Of a DNA stretch of 30,276 nt, positions 1 to 8,407 are shown one piece after another (the first letter of the stretch is position 1; every line of letters starts with the position of its first letter). Origin of the DNA: BTRG01 sp036986275 (GTDB taxonomy: Bacteria > Pseudomonadota > Gammaproteobacteria > Acidiferrobacterales > SZUA-150); assembly GCA_036986275.1 (NCBI GenBank), contig BTRG01000026.1, forward strand, positions 1 through 30,276. Reading direction: 5' to 3'. The notes under the pieces were generated by a model. That model was given only the letters and a program-made list of their open reading frames with translations. It searched no databases and had not been told where the DNA came from. The position numbers and the translations under genes are program-made.

Positions 1-269
1 GGTAACACCGGCAGCTCAGCCGCAAAGGCAATGCCCTGGGCGACACCCGCACCTATACGCAGGCCGGTAAACAGGCCGGGTCCGCGGCCAAAGGCCAGGG
101 CATCGAGTTGCGAAGGTATAAACCCTGCCTCGTTTAATAATTCATCGGCCATGATGAGCACACGCCGCGAGTGCTTGATCTCCAGTTCAAACTGTTCGCG
201 TATCTCGCCGTCTATCATCAAGGCCACCGAGCAGGCCTCGGTAGCGGTATCCAATGCCAGCAACTTCAT
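1..269 (-). CDS. tsaB: tRNA threonylcarbamoyladenosine biosynthesis protein TsaB, N-terminal part
   Basis: This is the first 89 residues of TsaB; the gene runs off the left edge of the window. TsaB is an inactive ASKHA-fold partner of TsaD and with TsaE helps transfer threonylcarbamoyl to A37 of ANN-decoding tRNAs. The start MKLLALDTATEACSVAL and the later block GRGPGLFTGLRIGAGVAQG match the two best conserved stretches of the family. The ATG at 267-269 is the only sensible start. The cupin gene ends six bases upstream, so the two are probably co-transcribed. The C-terminal half is not visible, so integrity cannot be judged. Confidence 0.93.
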   Translation of the reverse strand, partial: MKLLALDTATEACSVALMIDGEIREQFELEIKHSRRVLIMADELLNEAGFIPSQLDALAFGRGPGLFTGLRIGAGVAQGIAFAAELPVL

Positions 270-275
270 TTCGTC

Positions 276-671
276 TTACTCTGCCAGCAACTCGGTATCG
301 TCATGGCTATAGGCCGGTGCGCAACAACATAGAAATCGCAAGGTCGACTTGCCCGTGTTGCGAATGCAATGCGCCGTAGCGGGGGGTATGCATACGGTAT
401 CGCCGGCTTGCACCATAAAACTCTCCGCACCCAGTTGCATCTGCCCGGCCCCGTCGAGTATGCAATAGAGTTCCTCGGCCTGCGCATGCCTGTGGAGTTG
501 CGTCTGTCCACCTGCCGGTACGCTGGCCTCGGCCAGGCTCTGCCGTTGATTTCCGTGCACAGTTGGATGCATGAGTTCACGAATCTCGGAACCGTCCTTG
601 GTGGTATAGGGCGTGACAGCGTTGCGATGCGAGCGAATGACAGACACGTGGGTATAGGAAAAATCGTGCAA
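276..671 (-). CDS. small cupin-domain protein
   Basis: A single-domain cupin of about 131 residues. Motif 1 is seen as GGQTQLHRHAQAEELYCILDGAG with two His and a Glu as likely metal ligands, and motif 2 as GDTVCIPPATAHCIRNTG with the last His ligand. Such proteins bind a metal and act as small isomerases, dioxygenases or sugar-binding proteins; the substrate cannot be told. The start is uncertain: no ATG lies upstream of the fold, so I give the TTG at 671, with a GTG at 647 as alternative. The gene lies just upstream of tsaB on the same strand. There is an odd cluster of cysteines (residues FLCCCAP) near the C-terminus. Confidence 0.8.
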   Translation of the reverse strand: MHDFSYTHVSVIRSHRNAVTPYTTKDGSEIRELMHPTVHGNQRQSLAEASVPAGGQTQLHRHAQAEELYCILDGAGQMQLGAESFMVQAGDTVCIPPATAHCIRNTGKSTLRFLCCCAPAYSHDDTELLAE

Positions 672-803
672 TGGATGAAACGCGAAGATAGCATGCCACG
701 GACATCCTCACTAGCCGGCGGTATTGTCAACAGATCATCATCTGGAAACTGTCGTGCTTAACAGCCATAATCAGCACCCAATCTTCAAGAGCAGGTAATC
801 ACA

Positions 804-1151
804 ATGAAGTCGTTTGTCGCGTCCCTAATGATCATGGTATTCCTCGCTGTCCCGCTGACCGGTCAGGCTGCCGAAAAAACCAGCAAAGAACAAGCCAAGG
901 CGCTGTGCTCGGAACTGCTGAACAAGCTGGACCTGGAATTGATGGCAGCGGAATCCGATCGCATCGCCGACACCGGCCCAATCGCCAAGGCCACCACATT
1001 AATGGCCGGTGCGTCGTTTAACTACCAGTTCGGTAAATATCAGCGTTGTATTAACCGTACCAAGCGTGCACGCAAAATGGTGCAGCCATTCGTAACGAAA
1101 GAAAACTTGGCACGGGCCAGGAAACGCCAGCAGGAAATGGATGAGTTCTAA
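804..1151 (+). CDS. small exported protein of unknown function
   Basis: A 115-residue protein that I do not recognise. It begins with a clear Sec signal peptide (MKSFVASLMIMVFLAVPLTG followed by QAAE), so cleavage after QAA at about residue 23 is likely and the mature protein would be periplasmic. The mature part is helical and Lys/Arg rich, with two cysteines (in ALCSEL and YQRCINRT) that could form a disulphide. An ATG start preceded by AGCAGGTAATCACA gives an acceptable ribosome site. The beta-barrel gene starts 12 bases after its stop, so the two are probably one transcript and may act together in the envelope. Confidence 0.75.
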   Translation: MKSFVASLMIMVFLAVPLTGQAAEKTSKEQAKALCSELLNKLDLELMAAESDRIADTGPIAKATTLMAGASFNYQFGKYQRCINRTKRARKMVQPFVTKENLARARKRQQEMDEF

Positions 1152-1163
1152 ACCCCGCCCCGA

Positions 1164-1937
1164 ATGTTAAGAAACACTGTTCTTTTTTATGCCTCGCTGG
1201 TGATAACACTGGCAGCCCCGAGCAGCCATGCCATCGTCAATATGGAAGACCTGCACCTGGTGACCCCCGATGCAGGCTTTAGCGGGCAATTCAAGCTCGC
1301 GGCCAATGGCGCATCCGGGAACAGCCCTCGCTCCAATGTTTCGGCAGGTCTGCGTGTGCAATGGCATCAGCCACGTTATACAGACTTTCTGGTTGTCGAT
1401 GGTGCACGCAGCAGCAGCAATGATGACTTGACGGGCAATAAGGCCTTCCTGCATCTGCGGCACATACATCACATTAGCGAAGGCTGGTCCATAGAGGGCT
1501 TTGCGCAAACACAATACAACGAGTTCACACGTCTGAGTTATCGCGGGCTGGTCGGCTCTGGTGTGCGCATAGGTCCTGCATACAGTGATCAGAGCCTGGC
1601 AGCATATCTGGGTGCGGGTATGTTCTATGAACGCGAAATCATTGACGATAAGAATGCCGCCGATGCCGGCAGCAATAATTTCTGGCGCGGCAATATCTAT
1701 GGTGTGATCAAGGTCAGTATCAACGAATCCACAAGACTGGCCGTTAGCAGCTATTACCAACCGGTAGTGGATGACACAAAGGATTACCGTCTTCTGGCCA
1801 ATACCGTGTTACGGATCAGGCTAACCGATAATATTTATCTGGATCTTGAATATGCCCTCTCCTACGACAGCCAGCCTCCTGAAGATGTGGAGCGCACGGA
1901 CAGTACTTTTCGTACAGCTGTCAATCTTGGCTTTTAA
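1164..1937 (+). CDS. probable outer-membrane beta-barrel protein (DUF481-like)
   Basis: A 257-residue protein with a signal peptide (residues 1-23, ending SSHA) and then alternating polar/aromatic strands such as RVQWHQPRYTDFLVVDGA, GFAQTQYNEFTRLSYRGLVG and RLTDNIYLDLEYALSYDSQPP. It ends in TFRTAVNLGF, a C-terminal aromatic strand of the kind read by the BAM complex. The RLSYRGLVGSGVRIGP and LAAYLGAGMFYERE blocks resemble the DUF481 (YdiY-like) salt-induced outer-membrane family. No ligand can be inferred. It follows the small exported protein closely and its stop abuts the convergent glycosylase gene. Confidence 0.7.
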   Translation: MLRNTVLFYASLVITLAAPSSHAIVNMEDLHLVTPDAGFSGQFKLAANGASGNSPRSNVSAGLRVQWHQPRYTDFLVVDGARSSSNDDLTGNKAFLHLRHIHHISEGWSIEGFAQTQYNEFTRLSYRGLVGSGVRIGPAYSDQSLAAYLGAGMFYEREIIDDKNAADAGSNNFWRGNIYGVIKVSINESTRLAVSSYYQPVVDDTKDYRLLANTVLRIRLTDNIYLDLEYALSYDSQPPEDVERTDSTFRTAVNLGF

Positions 1938-2594
1938 TCAGTCCTTATCACGACCATAGCCACAACGACGACGCAAACAGCAGCCTTCGCACCGCGGCGC
2001 CTTGCGGCAGTGCTCCTTGGCATGGCGAACAATCAAGGCATGGTATTCATTACTCATGGCGATATCTTCCCCCACATGCCTTTCAAATATGACGCGTAGG
2101 GTTTCATAGGATTCCTTACCATGGATATATCGCAGACGTGAAAATATTCTTCGCGTGTAAGTATCGATGACAAACACCGGCCGTTCAAAAGCATAGAGCA
2201 GTATGTCGTCGGCGGTCTCGGGTCCTATGCCATGCACTTCCAGAAGCGCTGGTCTTAGCTGCCCGGTACCCAATGTCGACAGTGCCTCCACCCCGCCTTG
2301 GGCTAACAACCACTGACAGACTGATTTCAGGCGCCTTGCCTTGACATTAAAATATCCTGAGGGCCTGATCCAGCCGGCCAGTCTTTGGCCGTGGGCACGG
2401 GCAATGGCCTCGGCCGTCAGGGCATTATTGTCTCTGAGATTGGCAATGGCCTGTTCAACATTGGACCAGGCAGTGTTTTGCGTCAACACGGCTCCGACTA
2501 TGACTTCAAAAGGGGTCTTGGCCGGCCACCAGGATTGTGGGCCATATTGCTTATAGAGTTGCCGATATACACCATGGCATTGTGATGGCTTCAT
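1938..2594 (-). CDS. endonuclease III-related DNA glycosylase (COG2231 type)
   Basis: A 218-residue HhH-GPD DNA glycosylase. The helix-hairpin-helix reads VHGIGPETADDILLYAF (about 120-136) and the catalytic Asp is D144 in VFVIDTYTRR. The lysine that gives endonuclease III its AP-lyase activity (GRKTA in Nth) is Glu126 here (GPETA), as is usual in the COG2231/MagIII branch, so a monofunctional base-excision enzyme is expected. Four cysteines near the C-terminus (196, 202, 205, 211) give Cys-x5-Cys-x2-Cys-x5-Cys, a likely 4Fe-4S site one residue shorter than in Nth. The ATG at 2594 is chosen because it clears rluB, which ends 19 bases upstream; the open frame extends further into rluB. Confidence 0.88.
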   Translation of the reverse strand: MKPSQCHGVYRQLYKQYGPQSWWPAKTPFEVIVGAVLTQNTAWSNVEQAIANLRDNNALTAEAIARAHGQRLAGWIRPSGYFNVKARRLKSVCQWLLAQGGVEALSTLGTGQLRPALLEVHGIGPETADDILLYAFERPVFVIDTYTRRIFSRLRYIHGKESYETLRVIFERHVGEDIAMSNEYHALIVRHAKEHCRKAPRCEGCCLRRRCGYGRDKD

Positions 2595-2613
2595 CGCCCG
2601 GCATCCGGACTGG

Positions 2614-3498
2614 CTAGCGCCTGGATTGGCCCCGGTGCCGGGAGGGAGAGTGTTTCCGGGCAGGCCTTTGCTGTCTCTTTGCTGATGACCGCGCATTGCT
2701 GATGCCGGCGGCTCGCAACAAGGCCTGTATGTCTTTCATTTCCAGTTCTTGCCAGCGGCCAATGCGCAATTTTCTGGGCAGGCTTAGAGGACCATAACGA
2801 ACACGCGTCAATCGACTGACCGTGACGCCGATGGCTTCCCATAGACGGCGCACTTCACGATGACGGCCTTCACGCAAAGTTACGTGATACCAATGGTTGG
2901 CGCCCTCACCACCGACATCACGTATGGAATCAAAACTTGCCGGGCCATCCTCTAAGGCCACACCTTTTCTAAGCCGGGTCAACATCGCCTGCGTAACTTC
3001 CCCCAACACGCGCACGGCATACTCGCGTTCTATCTCCATGCTGGGATGCGCCAGTCTATTGGCCAGTTCACCATCGGTAGTGAATAACAACAGGCCAGCG
3101 GTGTTTAAGTCCAGCCGCCCCACCATGATCCAGCGACTGTGGCGCAGACCTGGCAGGTTCTGAAAAACAGTGGGTCGCCCTTGCGGGTCGGAACGCGTAC
3201 AGACTTCGCCTTCCGGCTTGTAATACACCAATACACGCCGGCGCGGGGCCTGACTGGAGGCGGGCAGGATACGGCCGTCCACACGCAGGGTCTGGTGGGC
3301 CTCGGCCCTGTCACCTAATCGGGCGACCTTACCGTCGACCGAGACACGGCCGTCGGCGATCCAGCCTTCCAGTTCACGCCGTGAGCCCAGACCGGCACGC
3401 GCCAACACTTTCTGTAATTTCTCTCCTTTCGGAGTTGCTCCGGGAGAGGGTGTATTGGTGGCTTCTACTGAACCGCGGGTGGGGTGCTTATTACTCAT
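2614..3498 (-). CDS. rluB: 23S rRNA pseudouridine(2605) synthase RluB
   Basis: RluB of the RsuA family, 294 residues, converts U2605 of 23S rRNA to pseudouridine. An S4 RNA-binding domain is at about residues 25-70 (KLQKVLARAGLGSRRELEGW), followed by the catalytic domain with the signature VGRLDLNTAGLLLFTTDGE, where D130 is the catalytic aspartate. The C-terminus is a basic tail rich in Arg, Ser and Gln, common in RluB. The ATG at 3498 overlaps the scpB stop by eight bases, implying translational coupling. The order scpA-scpB-rluB is widely conserved. Confidence 0.95.
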   Translation of the reverse strand: MSNKHPTRGSVEATNTPSPGATPKGEKLQKVLARAGLGSRRELEGWIADGRVSVDGKVARLGDRAEAHQTLRVDGRILPASSQAPRRRVLVYYKPEGEVCTRSDPQGRPTVFQNLPGLRHSRWIMVGRLDLNTAGLLLFTTDGELANRLAHPSMEIEREYAVRVLGEVTQAMLTRLRKGVALEDGPASFDSIRDVGGEGANHWYHVTLREGRHREVRRLWEAIGVTVSRLTRVRYGPLSLPRKLRIGRWQELEMKDIQALLRAAGISNARSSAKRQQRPARKHSPSRHRGQSRR

Positions 3499-4222
3499 TC
3501 GCCGAGGAGGCGCTGACCGTTTCGGCTTTAGTATCTTCAGCTGAGTCGGCATCTCCCTGCTCATCGGCATCGTTTTCGCTGCCGGCTTCAGCATTGGCAT
3601 CATCCCCATCACGTGTAGATGCTACTGCACTGTCATCTTCATTCTTGTCAGCAAACTCCAGCGACATGTTTAAATCTTTACTGATGTCTTCCAGGTCTCT
3701 TAACTCGGCCAGGCTGGGCATTTCACTCAAACTCTTGAGATTAAAATACTCGAGGAATTCTCGCGTGGTGCCATACAATGCCGGCTTACCCGGAACATCG
3801 CGTTGACCGACTTGTCGCACCCATTCGCGATCGGTCATTCCCCGTATGATTTCCGTGCTAACAGAGACGCCGCGAATTTCTTCTATATCCGCGCGTGTGA
3901 CGGGTTGCCGGTAGGCAATAATAGCCAGCGTCTCCAGAGCAGCACGTGAGTAACGCGGGGGTTTTTCTTCGTTTAAACGTTTTAGCCACTGGGCATATTT
4001 TTGTTTACTTTGTATACGATAACTGCGATCTATTTGCTTGAGCTCTATGCCGCGGTCTTCATAGTCTTCCGCCAGTACCTTAAGCGTGGCCTTGATCTCG
4101 TCACGCTCCGGGCGCGAGTCTTCAGGAAACAATGATAACAATTTATTGATACTCAACGGCTGGCCCGCGACCAGCAAGGCACTCTCAAGAATGTTTTTCA
4201 GTTCTGTATTGACTTCAGGCAT
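3491..4222 (-). CDS. scpB: segregation and condensation protein ScpB
   Basis: ScpB is the winged-helix accessory subunit of the SMC-ScpAB condensin that organises the chromosome. Residues 1-180 carry the two winged helices (LKNILESALLVAGQPLSINK; YSRAALETLAIIAYRQPVTR; EIRGVSVSTEIIRGMTDREW). The last 50 or so residues form an acidic, Ala/Glu/Asp-rich tail that looks disordered. The start ATG shares one base with the scpA stop (TAATG). No smc gene lies in the window. Confidence 0.95.
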   Translation of the reverse strand: MPEVNTELKNILESALLVAGQPLSINKLLSLFPEDSRPERDEIKATLKVLAEDYEDRGIELKQIDRSYRIQSKQKYAQWLKRLNEEKPPRYSRAALETLAIIAYRQPVTRADIEEIRGVSVSTEIIRGMTDREWVRQVGQRDVPGKPALYGTTREFLEYFNLKSLSEMPSLAELRDLEDISKDLNMSLEFADKNEDDSAVASTRDGDDANAEAGSENDADEQGDADSAEDTKAETVSASSANE

Positions 4223-5037
4223 TATGCAGCAGCCTTAACATGAATCGGTGCAAAGGGTTCCTGTTGAACTACCACTATCAGCGACTCTTTTATTAATTCC
4301 AGTATGGCCATGAAGGTCACGGCTACACCCATACGTCCTTCCTTGGCATCAAACAACGACTCAAAATCTACAAAGTTTTCCGATTTCACTTTGGCCAGCA
4401 CTTCCGTCATACGCTCACGCATGGACAACAGCTCTCGCGTCACATGATGATGTTTATTCAGATCTACCCTGATCATCACTTTCTGGAATGCACTCATCAG
4501 GTCAAAGAGCTTTACGGTGGGCTGTGGTCGTTCCACCGGGGAGCCTTCGTACTCCACTTCCACCACATAAAAGTCGCGACCTGCCTGTGGCAGTCCCCGC
4601 AAGTCTTCGGCTGCCTTGCGATAGCGCTCGTACTCCTGCAAGCGACGCACCAGTTCTGCCCGCGGATCATCACCCTCGTCTTCCTCGATCTTGGGCCGTG
4701 GCAGCAACATGCGCGACTTGATCTCGGCCAGCATGGCGGCCATCACCAGATACTCGGCAGCTAACTCCAATTGAAATTCATGCATTATGTCGATATAGGA
4801 CACATACTGTTCGGTAATCTGGGCAATGGGGATATCCAGGATATCGAGATTTTGCTTTCGAATCAGATACAGTAATAAATCCAACGGGCCCTCAAAGGCC
4901 TCCAGAAACACCTCCAGCGCCTCAGGGGGAATATAGAGATCCTTGGGCAATTCGGTAACGGCCTCACCACGTACCACCGCAAAAGGCATCTCCCCCTGCA
5001 CTGGCCTGTCTGTTGTTTCCGGTGTCTCTGTTGTCAC
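4222..5037 (-). CDS. scpA: segregation and condensation protein ScpA
   Basis: ScpA, 271 residues, is the kleisin that bridges SMC heads. The N-terminal helix block reads VFLEAFEGPLDLLLYLIRKQ with NLDILDIPIAQITEQY following, both diagnostic, and the C-terminal winged helix includes VAVTFMAILELIKESLIVV. The start is a GTG at 5037 whose first base is the last base of the trpS stop (TAGTG), so translation is likely coupled to trpS. A leader of about 35 residues precedes the kleisin domain. Confidence 0.94.
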   Translation of the reverse strand: MTTETPETTDRPVQGEMPFAVVRGEAVTELPKDLYIPPEALEVFLEAFEGPLDLLLYLIRKQNLDILDIPIAQITEQYVSYIDIMHEFQLELAAEYLVMAAMLAEIKSRMLLPRPKIEEDEGDDPRAELVRRLQEYERYRKAAEDLRGLPQAGRDFYVVEVEYEGSPVERPQPTVKLFDLMSAFQKVMIRVDLNKHHHVTRELLSMRERMTEVLAKVKSENFVDFESLFDAKEGRMGVAVTFMAILELIKESLIVVVQQEPFAPIHVKAAA

Positions 5038-6260
5038 TATCGATACTCCAGTCCCATGGCCTCACGTACCTCTTCCATGGTCTGATCGGCGGCTTCGCGT
5101 GCACGCACGCAGCCGTCCTGAATAATATTTCGCACCACTGTCGGGTCCTTGTCGAATTGTTCGGCCCGCGCCTGTATGGGCGCCAACTCACGCAATACCG
5201 TATCAATCACAGGCTGTTTGCAATCCAGGCAACCTATCCCGGCCGAGGCACAGCCCTGTTGCACCCACTTGCGAGTGTCGTCATCCGAATATACTTCATG
5301 AAAGCCCCAAACCGGGCATTTATTCGGATCGCCGGGGTCAGTGCGGCGTACCCGGGCCGGATCGGTGGGCATGGTACGCAGAGCCTTTTCGATAGCTTCC
5401 GGCGCGTCGCGCAAAGCAATGGTGTTGTGATAGGACTTGGACATCTTCTGCCCGTCCAGCCCGGGCATCTTGGCTGACGGCGTCAGCAGGGCCTCGGGCT
5501 CAGGCAGGATAATGCGACCGCCACCTTCGAGATAACCGAACAGGCGCTCCCTGTCCCCGAGCGTGATATTCTGCTGGTTCTCCAGCACCTGGCGTGCCTT
5601 GTCCAGTGCCTCATGATCACCCTGCTCCAGGTAGGCTGTGCGCAGTTCACGGTAGAGCTTGGCGGCCTTCTTGCCCATTTTCTTGATAGCGGCCTCTGCC
5701 TTGTCTTTATAACCGGGTTCACGGCCATAGAGGTGATTAAAACGTCGCGCAATTTCCCGCGTCAGCTCGACATGCGCGACCTGGTCTTCCCCCACCGGCA
5801 CCAACCCGGCACGGTAGATTAAAATGTCGGCACTTTGCAGCAAGGGATAACCGAGGAAGCCGTAGGTTGCCAGGTCCTTGTCCTTGAGCTTGAGCTGCTG
5901 GTCTTTATAGGTTGGCACCCGTTCCAGCCACGACAAGGGCGTGACCATGGACAACAAGGTAAACAGCTCGGCATGTTGTGGAACACGGGACTGCAGGAAC
6001 AAAGTGGCATTGTCAGGATCGACCCCAGCGGCCAGCCAATCCACCACCATGTCCCAGACACTGCGCGCGATAATGGCCGGGTCTTCGTAATGCGTGGTCA
6101 GGGCATGCCAATCAGCGACAAAGAAAAAACAGTCATACTCCTGTTGCAGCTTGACCCAGTTCTTGAGTACACCGTGATAATGTCCCAGGTGCAAACGACC
6201 CGTGGGCCGCATACCCGATAATACACGATGGGGTTGTCCCGGTAAGGAAAGATCCGCCAT
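5037..6260 (-). CDS. trpS: tryptophanyl-tRNA synthetase, long form with Cys cluster
   Basis: A class I aminoacyl-tRNA synthetase that charges tRNA-Trp. The HIGH-type motif is GRLHLGHYHG (21-30) and KMSKS is at 272-276. At 407 residues it is about 70 longer than the E. coli enzyme; the extra length is a helical insertion at about 180-250 (YKDKAEAAIKKMGKKAAKLY onward). Cysteines 315, 337, 344 and 347 give C-x21-C-x6-C-x2-C, close to the C-x22-C-x6-C-x2-C 4Fe-4S motif known from Thermotoga TrpRS. The ATG at 6260 is used because it clears the protease stop two bases upstream; an in-frame upstream start would overlap it. Confidence 0.95.
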   Translation of the reverse strand: MADLSLPGQPHRVLSGMRPTGRLHLGHYHGVLKNWVKLQQEYDCFFFVADWHALTTHYEDPAIIARSVWDMVVDWLAAGVDPDNATLFLQSRVPQHAELFTLLSMVTPLSWLERVPTYKDQQLKLKDKDLATYGFLGYPLLQSADILIYRAGLVPVGEDQVAHVELTREIARRFNHLYGREPGYKDKAEAAIKKMGKKAAKLYRELRTAYLEQGDHEALDKARQVLENQQNITLGDRERLFGYLEGGGRIILPEPEALLTPSAKMPGLDGQKMSKSYHNTIALRDAPEAIEKALRTMPTDPARVRRTDPGDPNKCPVWGFHEVYSDDDTRKWVQQGCASAGIGCLDCKQPVIDTVLRELAPIQARAEQFDKDPTVVRNIIQDGCVRAREAADQTMEEVREAMGLEYR

Positions 6261-6262
6261 GC

Positions 6263-6916
6263 CTACAATCCTACCAACCATGCCACGAAGCGCTGTACCG
6301 CCAGTCGCATTGGATTAATCATAAACCACAGGACCCCGGTCATCATAAGACCGATAATAATAAAAAATCCATAAGGCTCCAGACGCCCCAGCTGCCAGCC
6401 CAAAGACCTGGGCAACAAGCCAACGGCCACGCGCCCCCCGTCCAGCGGTGGGATGGGCAGGAGATTAAACACCATCAATAAGATATTAATGAGTATGCCC
6501 CACTGGGCCATGTGAGCCAGCGGTTGCGCCAACCAGATCGCCGATGGCGGCAGGTTGATGGCGAGCTTAATGGCAACACCCCACAGGATGGCCATGATCA
6601 GATTCGAGGCCGGACCGGCCAGCGCCACCAGCGCCATGTCCCGTTTAGGCCGCCTGAGATTCTCCCAGGTCACCGGCACAGGCTTGGCCCAGCCTATGGC
6701 CACGCCCGCGGTCAGTAACAACAGCACGGGAACCAGCACGGTGCCAACGGGATCGATATGCTTGATGGGATTCAGTGTCAGCCGCCCCATGCGCTCGGCC
6801 GTGGGGTCGCCCAGCTGCTTGGCCACCCAGCCATGTGCCACCTCGTGCACGGTAATGGCGAACAGGATAGGCAGCGCGGCGACTGCGATAAGCTGGGGTA
6901 AGGTCAACTCGGACAT
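6263..6916 (-). CDS. M50-family site-2-type membrane metalloprotease
   Basis: A 217-residue polytopic membrane protein of the short YwhC-like M50 branch without a PDZ domain. Zinc ligands are seen in HEVAH (residues 24-28) within the first membrane segment and in NLLPIPPLDGGR (Asp159). About five or six hydrophobic segments are visible. M50 proteases cut inside membranes; the substrate is unknown. The ATG at 6916 lies 16 bases after the yciO stop, and an upstream in-frame start would run into yciO. The neighbourhood yciO-M50-trpS-scpAB is common in gammaproteobacteria. Confidence 0.93.
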   Translation of the reverse strand: MSELTLPQLIAVAALPILFAITVHEVAHGWVAKQLGDPTAERMGRLTLNPIKHIDPVGTVLVPVLLLLTAGVAIGWAKPVPVTWENLRRPKRDMALVALAGPASNLIMAILWGVAIKLAINLPPSAIWLAQPLAHMAQWGILINILLMVFNLLPIPPLDGGRVAVGLLPRSLGWQLGRLEPYGFFIIIGLMMTGVLWFMINPMRLAVQRFVAWLVGL

Positions 6917-6932
6917 GCAGCGCGCGAGTATA

Positions 6933-7580
6933 TCAGGCCTGCCCGGCCTCGGGCAGGTCCAGGCCGAAAACCGAGACATCACCCATGCCGAGACGGGTCA
7001 GTTCCAGGCCGTGCTTCTCAAAGCGCACCACGGTGGTGGGCTCCAGGCCACAGGCGCCCCCATCTATGACCAAATCCACATCATGTTCCAGCCGTTGCCG
7101 GATCTCTTCCGGGTCAGCCAGGGGCAAAGTCTCACCGGGCATAATTAGCGTGGAGGTCATCAAGGGTTCGTCGAGCTCCGCCAGCAAGTCTTGTGCGATC
7201 TGGTGATCGGGCACGCGTAACCCTATAGTCTTGCGCCTTGGGTTCTGCAGGCGCCGGGGGACTTCACGCGTCGCCGGCAAAATAAACGTATACGGCCCGG
7301 GGGTGACGGCCCTAAGCAAGCGATACTCGGCATTGCCGACCTTGGCATAGAGCGCCAGCTCCGAAAGGTCGCGGCACACCAGCGTGAAATTGTGCTTGTC
7401 ATCCACTCTGCGTATACGGCGTATGCATTCCATGGCCGCCTTGTCACCAATGTGGCAACCCAGGGCATAGCTGGAGTCCGTGGGGTAGGCAATCACACCC
7501 CCCTGACGCACAATCTCCACGGCCTGTTTAATCAGACGCGGCTGCGGGTTGTCGGGGTGTATATGAAAATATTGGGCCAT
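6933..7580 (-). CDS. yciO: YciO, Sua5/YrdC-family protein
   Basis: A 215-residue protein that matches YciO over its length (YFHIHPDNPQPRLIKQAVEI, VIAYPTDSSYALGC, HNFTLVCRDLSEL, PGPYTFILPATREVPRRL, KTIGLRVPDH). YciO has the same fold as TsaC, which makes threonylcarbamoyl-AMP, but its own role is less certain and it should not be assumed to be the main TsaC. It heads the run yciO-M50-trpS-scpA-scpB-rluB on the minus strand. The ATG at 7580 fits the normal YciO start. Confidence 0.94.
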   Translation of the reverse strand: MAQYFHIHPDNPQPRLIKQAVEIVRQGGVIAYPTDSSYALGCHIGDKAAMECIRRIRRVDDKHNFTLVCRDLSELALYAKVGNAEYRLLRAVTPGPYTFILPATREVPRRLQNPRRKTIGLRVPDHQIAQDLLAELDEPLMTSTLIMPGETLPLADPEEIRQRLEHDVDLVIDGGACGLEPTTVVRFEKHGLELTRLGMGDVSVFGLDLPEAGQA

Positions 7581-7589
7581 AACAATAAC

Positions 7590-7628
7590 GCCTGCTGATG
7601 CCGATATGACGTCGCAGTTCCAGCAGGC
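7590..7628 (-). terminator. possible weak hairpin between the MscS-like gene and yciO
   Basis: GCCTGCTG at 7590-7597 is the perfect inverted repeat of CAGCAGGC at 7621-7628 with 23 bases between. On the minus strand it follows the MscS-like gene and is followed by TTATTGTT, so it may attenuate read-through into yciO. The loop is long for an intrinsic terminator. Confidence 0.3.
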
Positions 7629-7657
7629 TTTAGAATTGAATCACTGCATCAATAATC

Positions 7658-8338
7658 TTACTTGCGGCGACCACCGGACTTCTTGAAGAACTTCTCCAGT
7701 TGACCGGCAGCCCATTTCTGCCCGCCCAGACCAAAGGCCAGGGACAAGGCCAGGACAATACCGCCAAACAGTATCAGGAAGGCCGGATACAGAATGGCCT
7801 CACCAATATTCATTTGTCCGAGCGCAATAATGATAACGAAAACCATGATGGCATAACGCGTCAAACGGCCCATGATTTCGGTGTCATCCAGACCCACGTT
7901 CTTGCCATAGGCAATGACGGAATCAGACACAAAACGCGCAAAATACAAACCTATGGTCAGTATCAGGATGGCCACGATCACATTGGGAATGAACTGCGTA
8001 ATGCGGCTGACCAGATCGGAGACCACGGTCAGGCCCAGGGTATTAAAGGCGACCAACAACGTGGCAAGTATAATGAGCCAGTAAACCAGTATCCCCAGGA
8101 TATCGATAGTGGTCTTGCGTATGCCGCCATGTTTGAGGAATTTATCGATACCGGCGCGCTCGGTCAGGGTGCCGAAGTTCACAATTTTCAGGCCGCGCAC
8201 TACGGCATAAAGCATGGCCTTGGCAAAGAGCCAGCCGGCCACAAGGATAATAATAGCGGCGATAAACTTAGGTAAGAACTCGCCCATCTGGATGACAAAC
8301 GAGCGCATGGTATCCAGTACAATGTTGACCTGTTCCAT
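7658..8338 (-). CDS. MscS-type transmembrane-helix repeat protein
   Basis: A 226-residue integral membrane protein with five hydrophobic segments (about 22-45, 78-100, 115-135, 163-180, 185-205). It carries the conserved TM-helix repeat found at the N-terminus of mechanosensitive channels (FLPKFIAAIIILVAGWLFAK and FIPNVIVAILILTIGLYFAR are two copies of the same pattern). The pore-lining helix plus beta-domain that complete a true MscS channel are absent; the protein ends in a short basic tail. It may be a channel-related membrane protein rather than a working channel. An ATG preceded by GGGGGAAAAGGAG on the minus strand is a strong start. Confidence 0.85.
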   Translation of the reverse strand: MEQVNIVLDTMRSFVIQMGEFLPKFIAAIIILVAGWLFAKAMLYAVVRGLKIVNFGTLTERAGIDKFLKHGGIRKTTIDILGILVYWLIILATLLVAFNTLGLTVVSDLVSRITQFIPNVIVAILILTIGLYFARFVSDSVIAYGKNVGLDDTEIMGRLTRYAIMVFVIIIALGQMNIGEAILYPAFLILFGGIVLALSLAFGLGGQKWAAGQLEKFFKKSGGRRK

Positions 8339-8407
8339 CTCCTTTTCCCCCTAATTATTGCTGACAGGATTAACCGCGCATCGTCGCACACTGCCATTTG
8401 AAGTCAA

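Noticed and set aside
725..730. Perfect TTGACA on the minus strand upstream of the cupin gene
   Set aside because: At 17 bases spacing the -10 would be GGATGT, a poor match, so I do not call a promoter.
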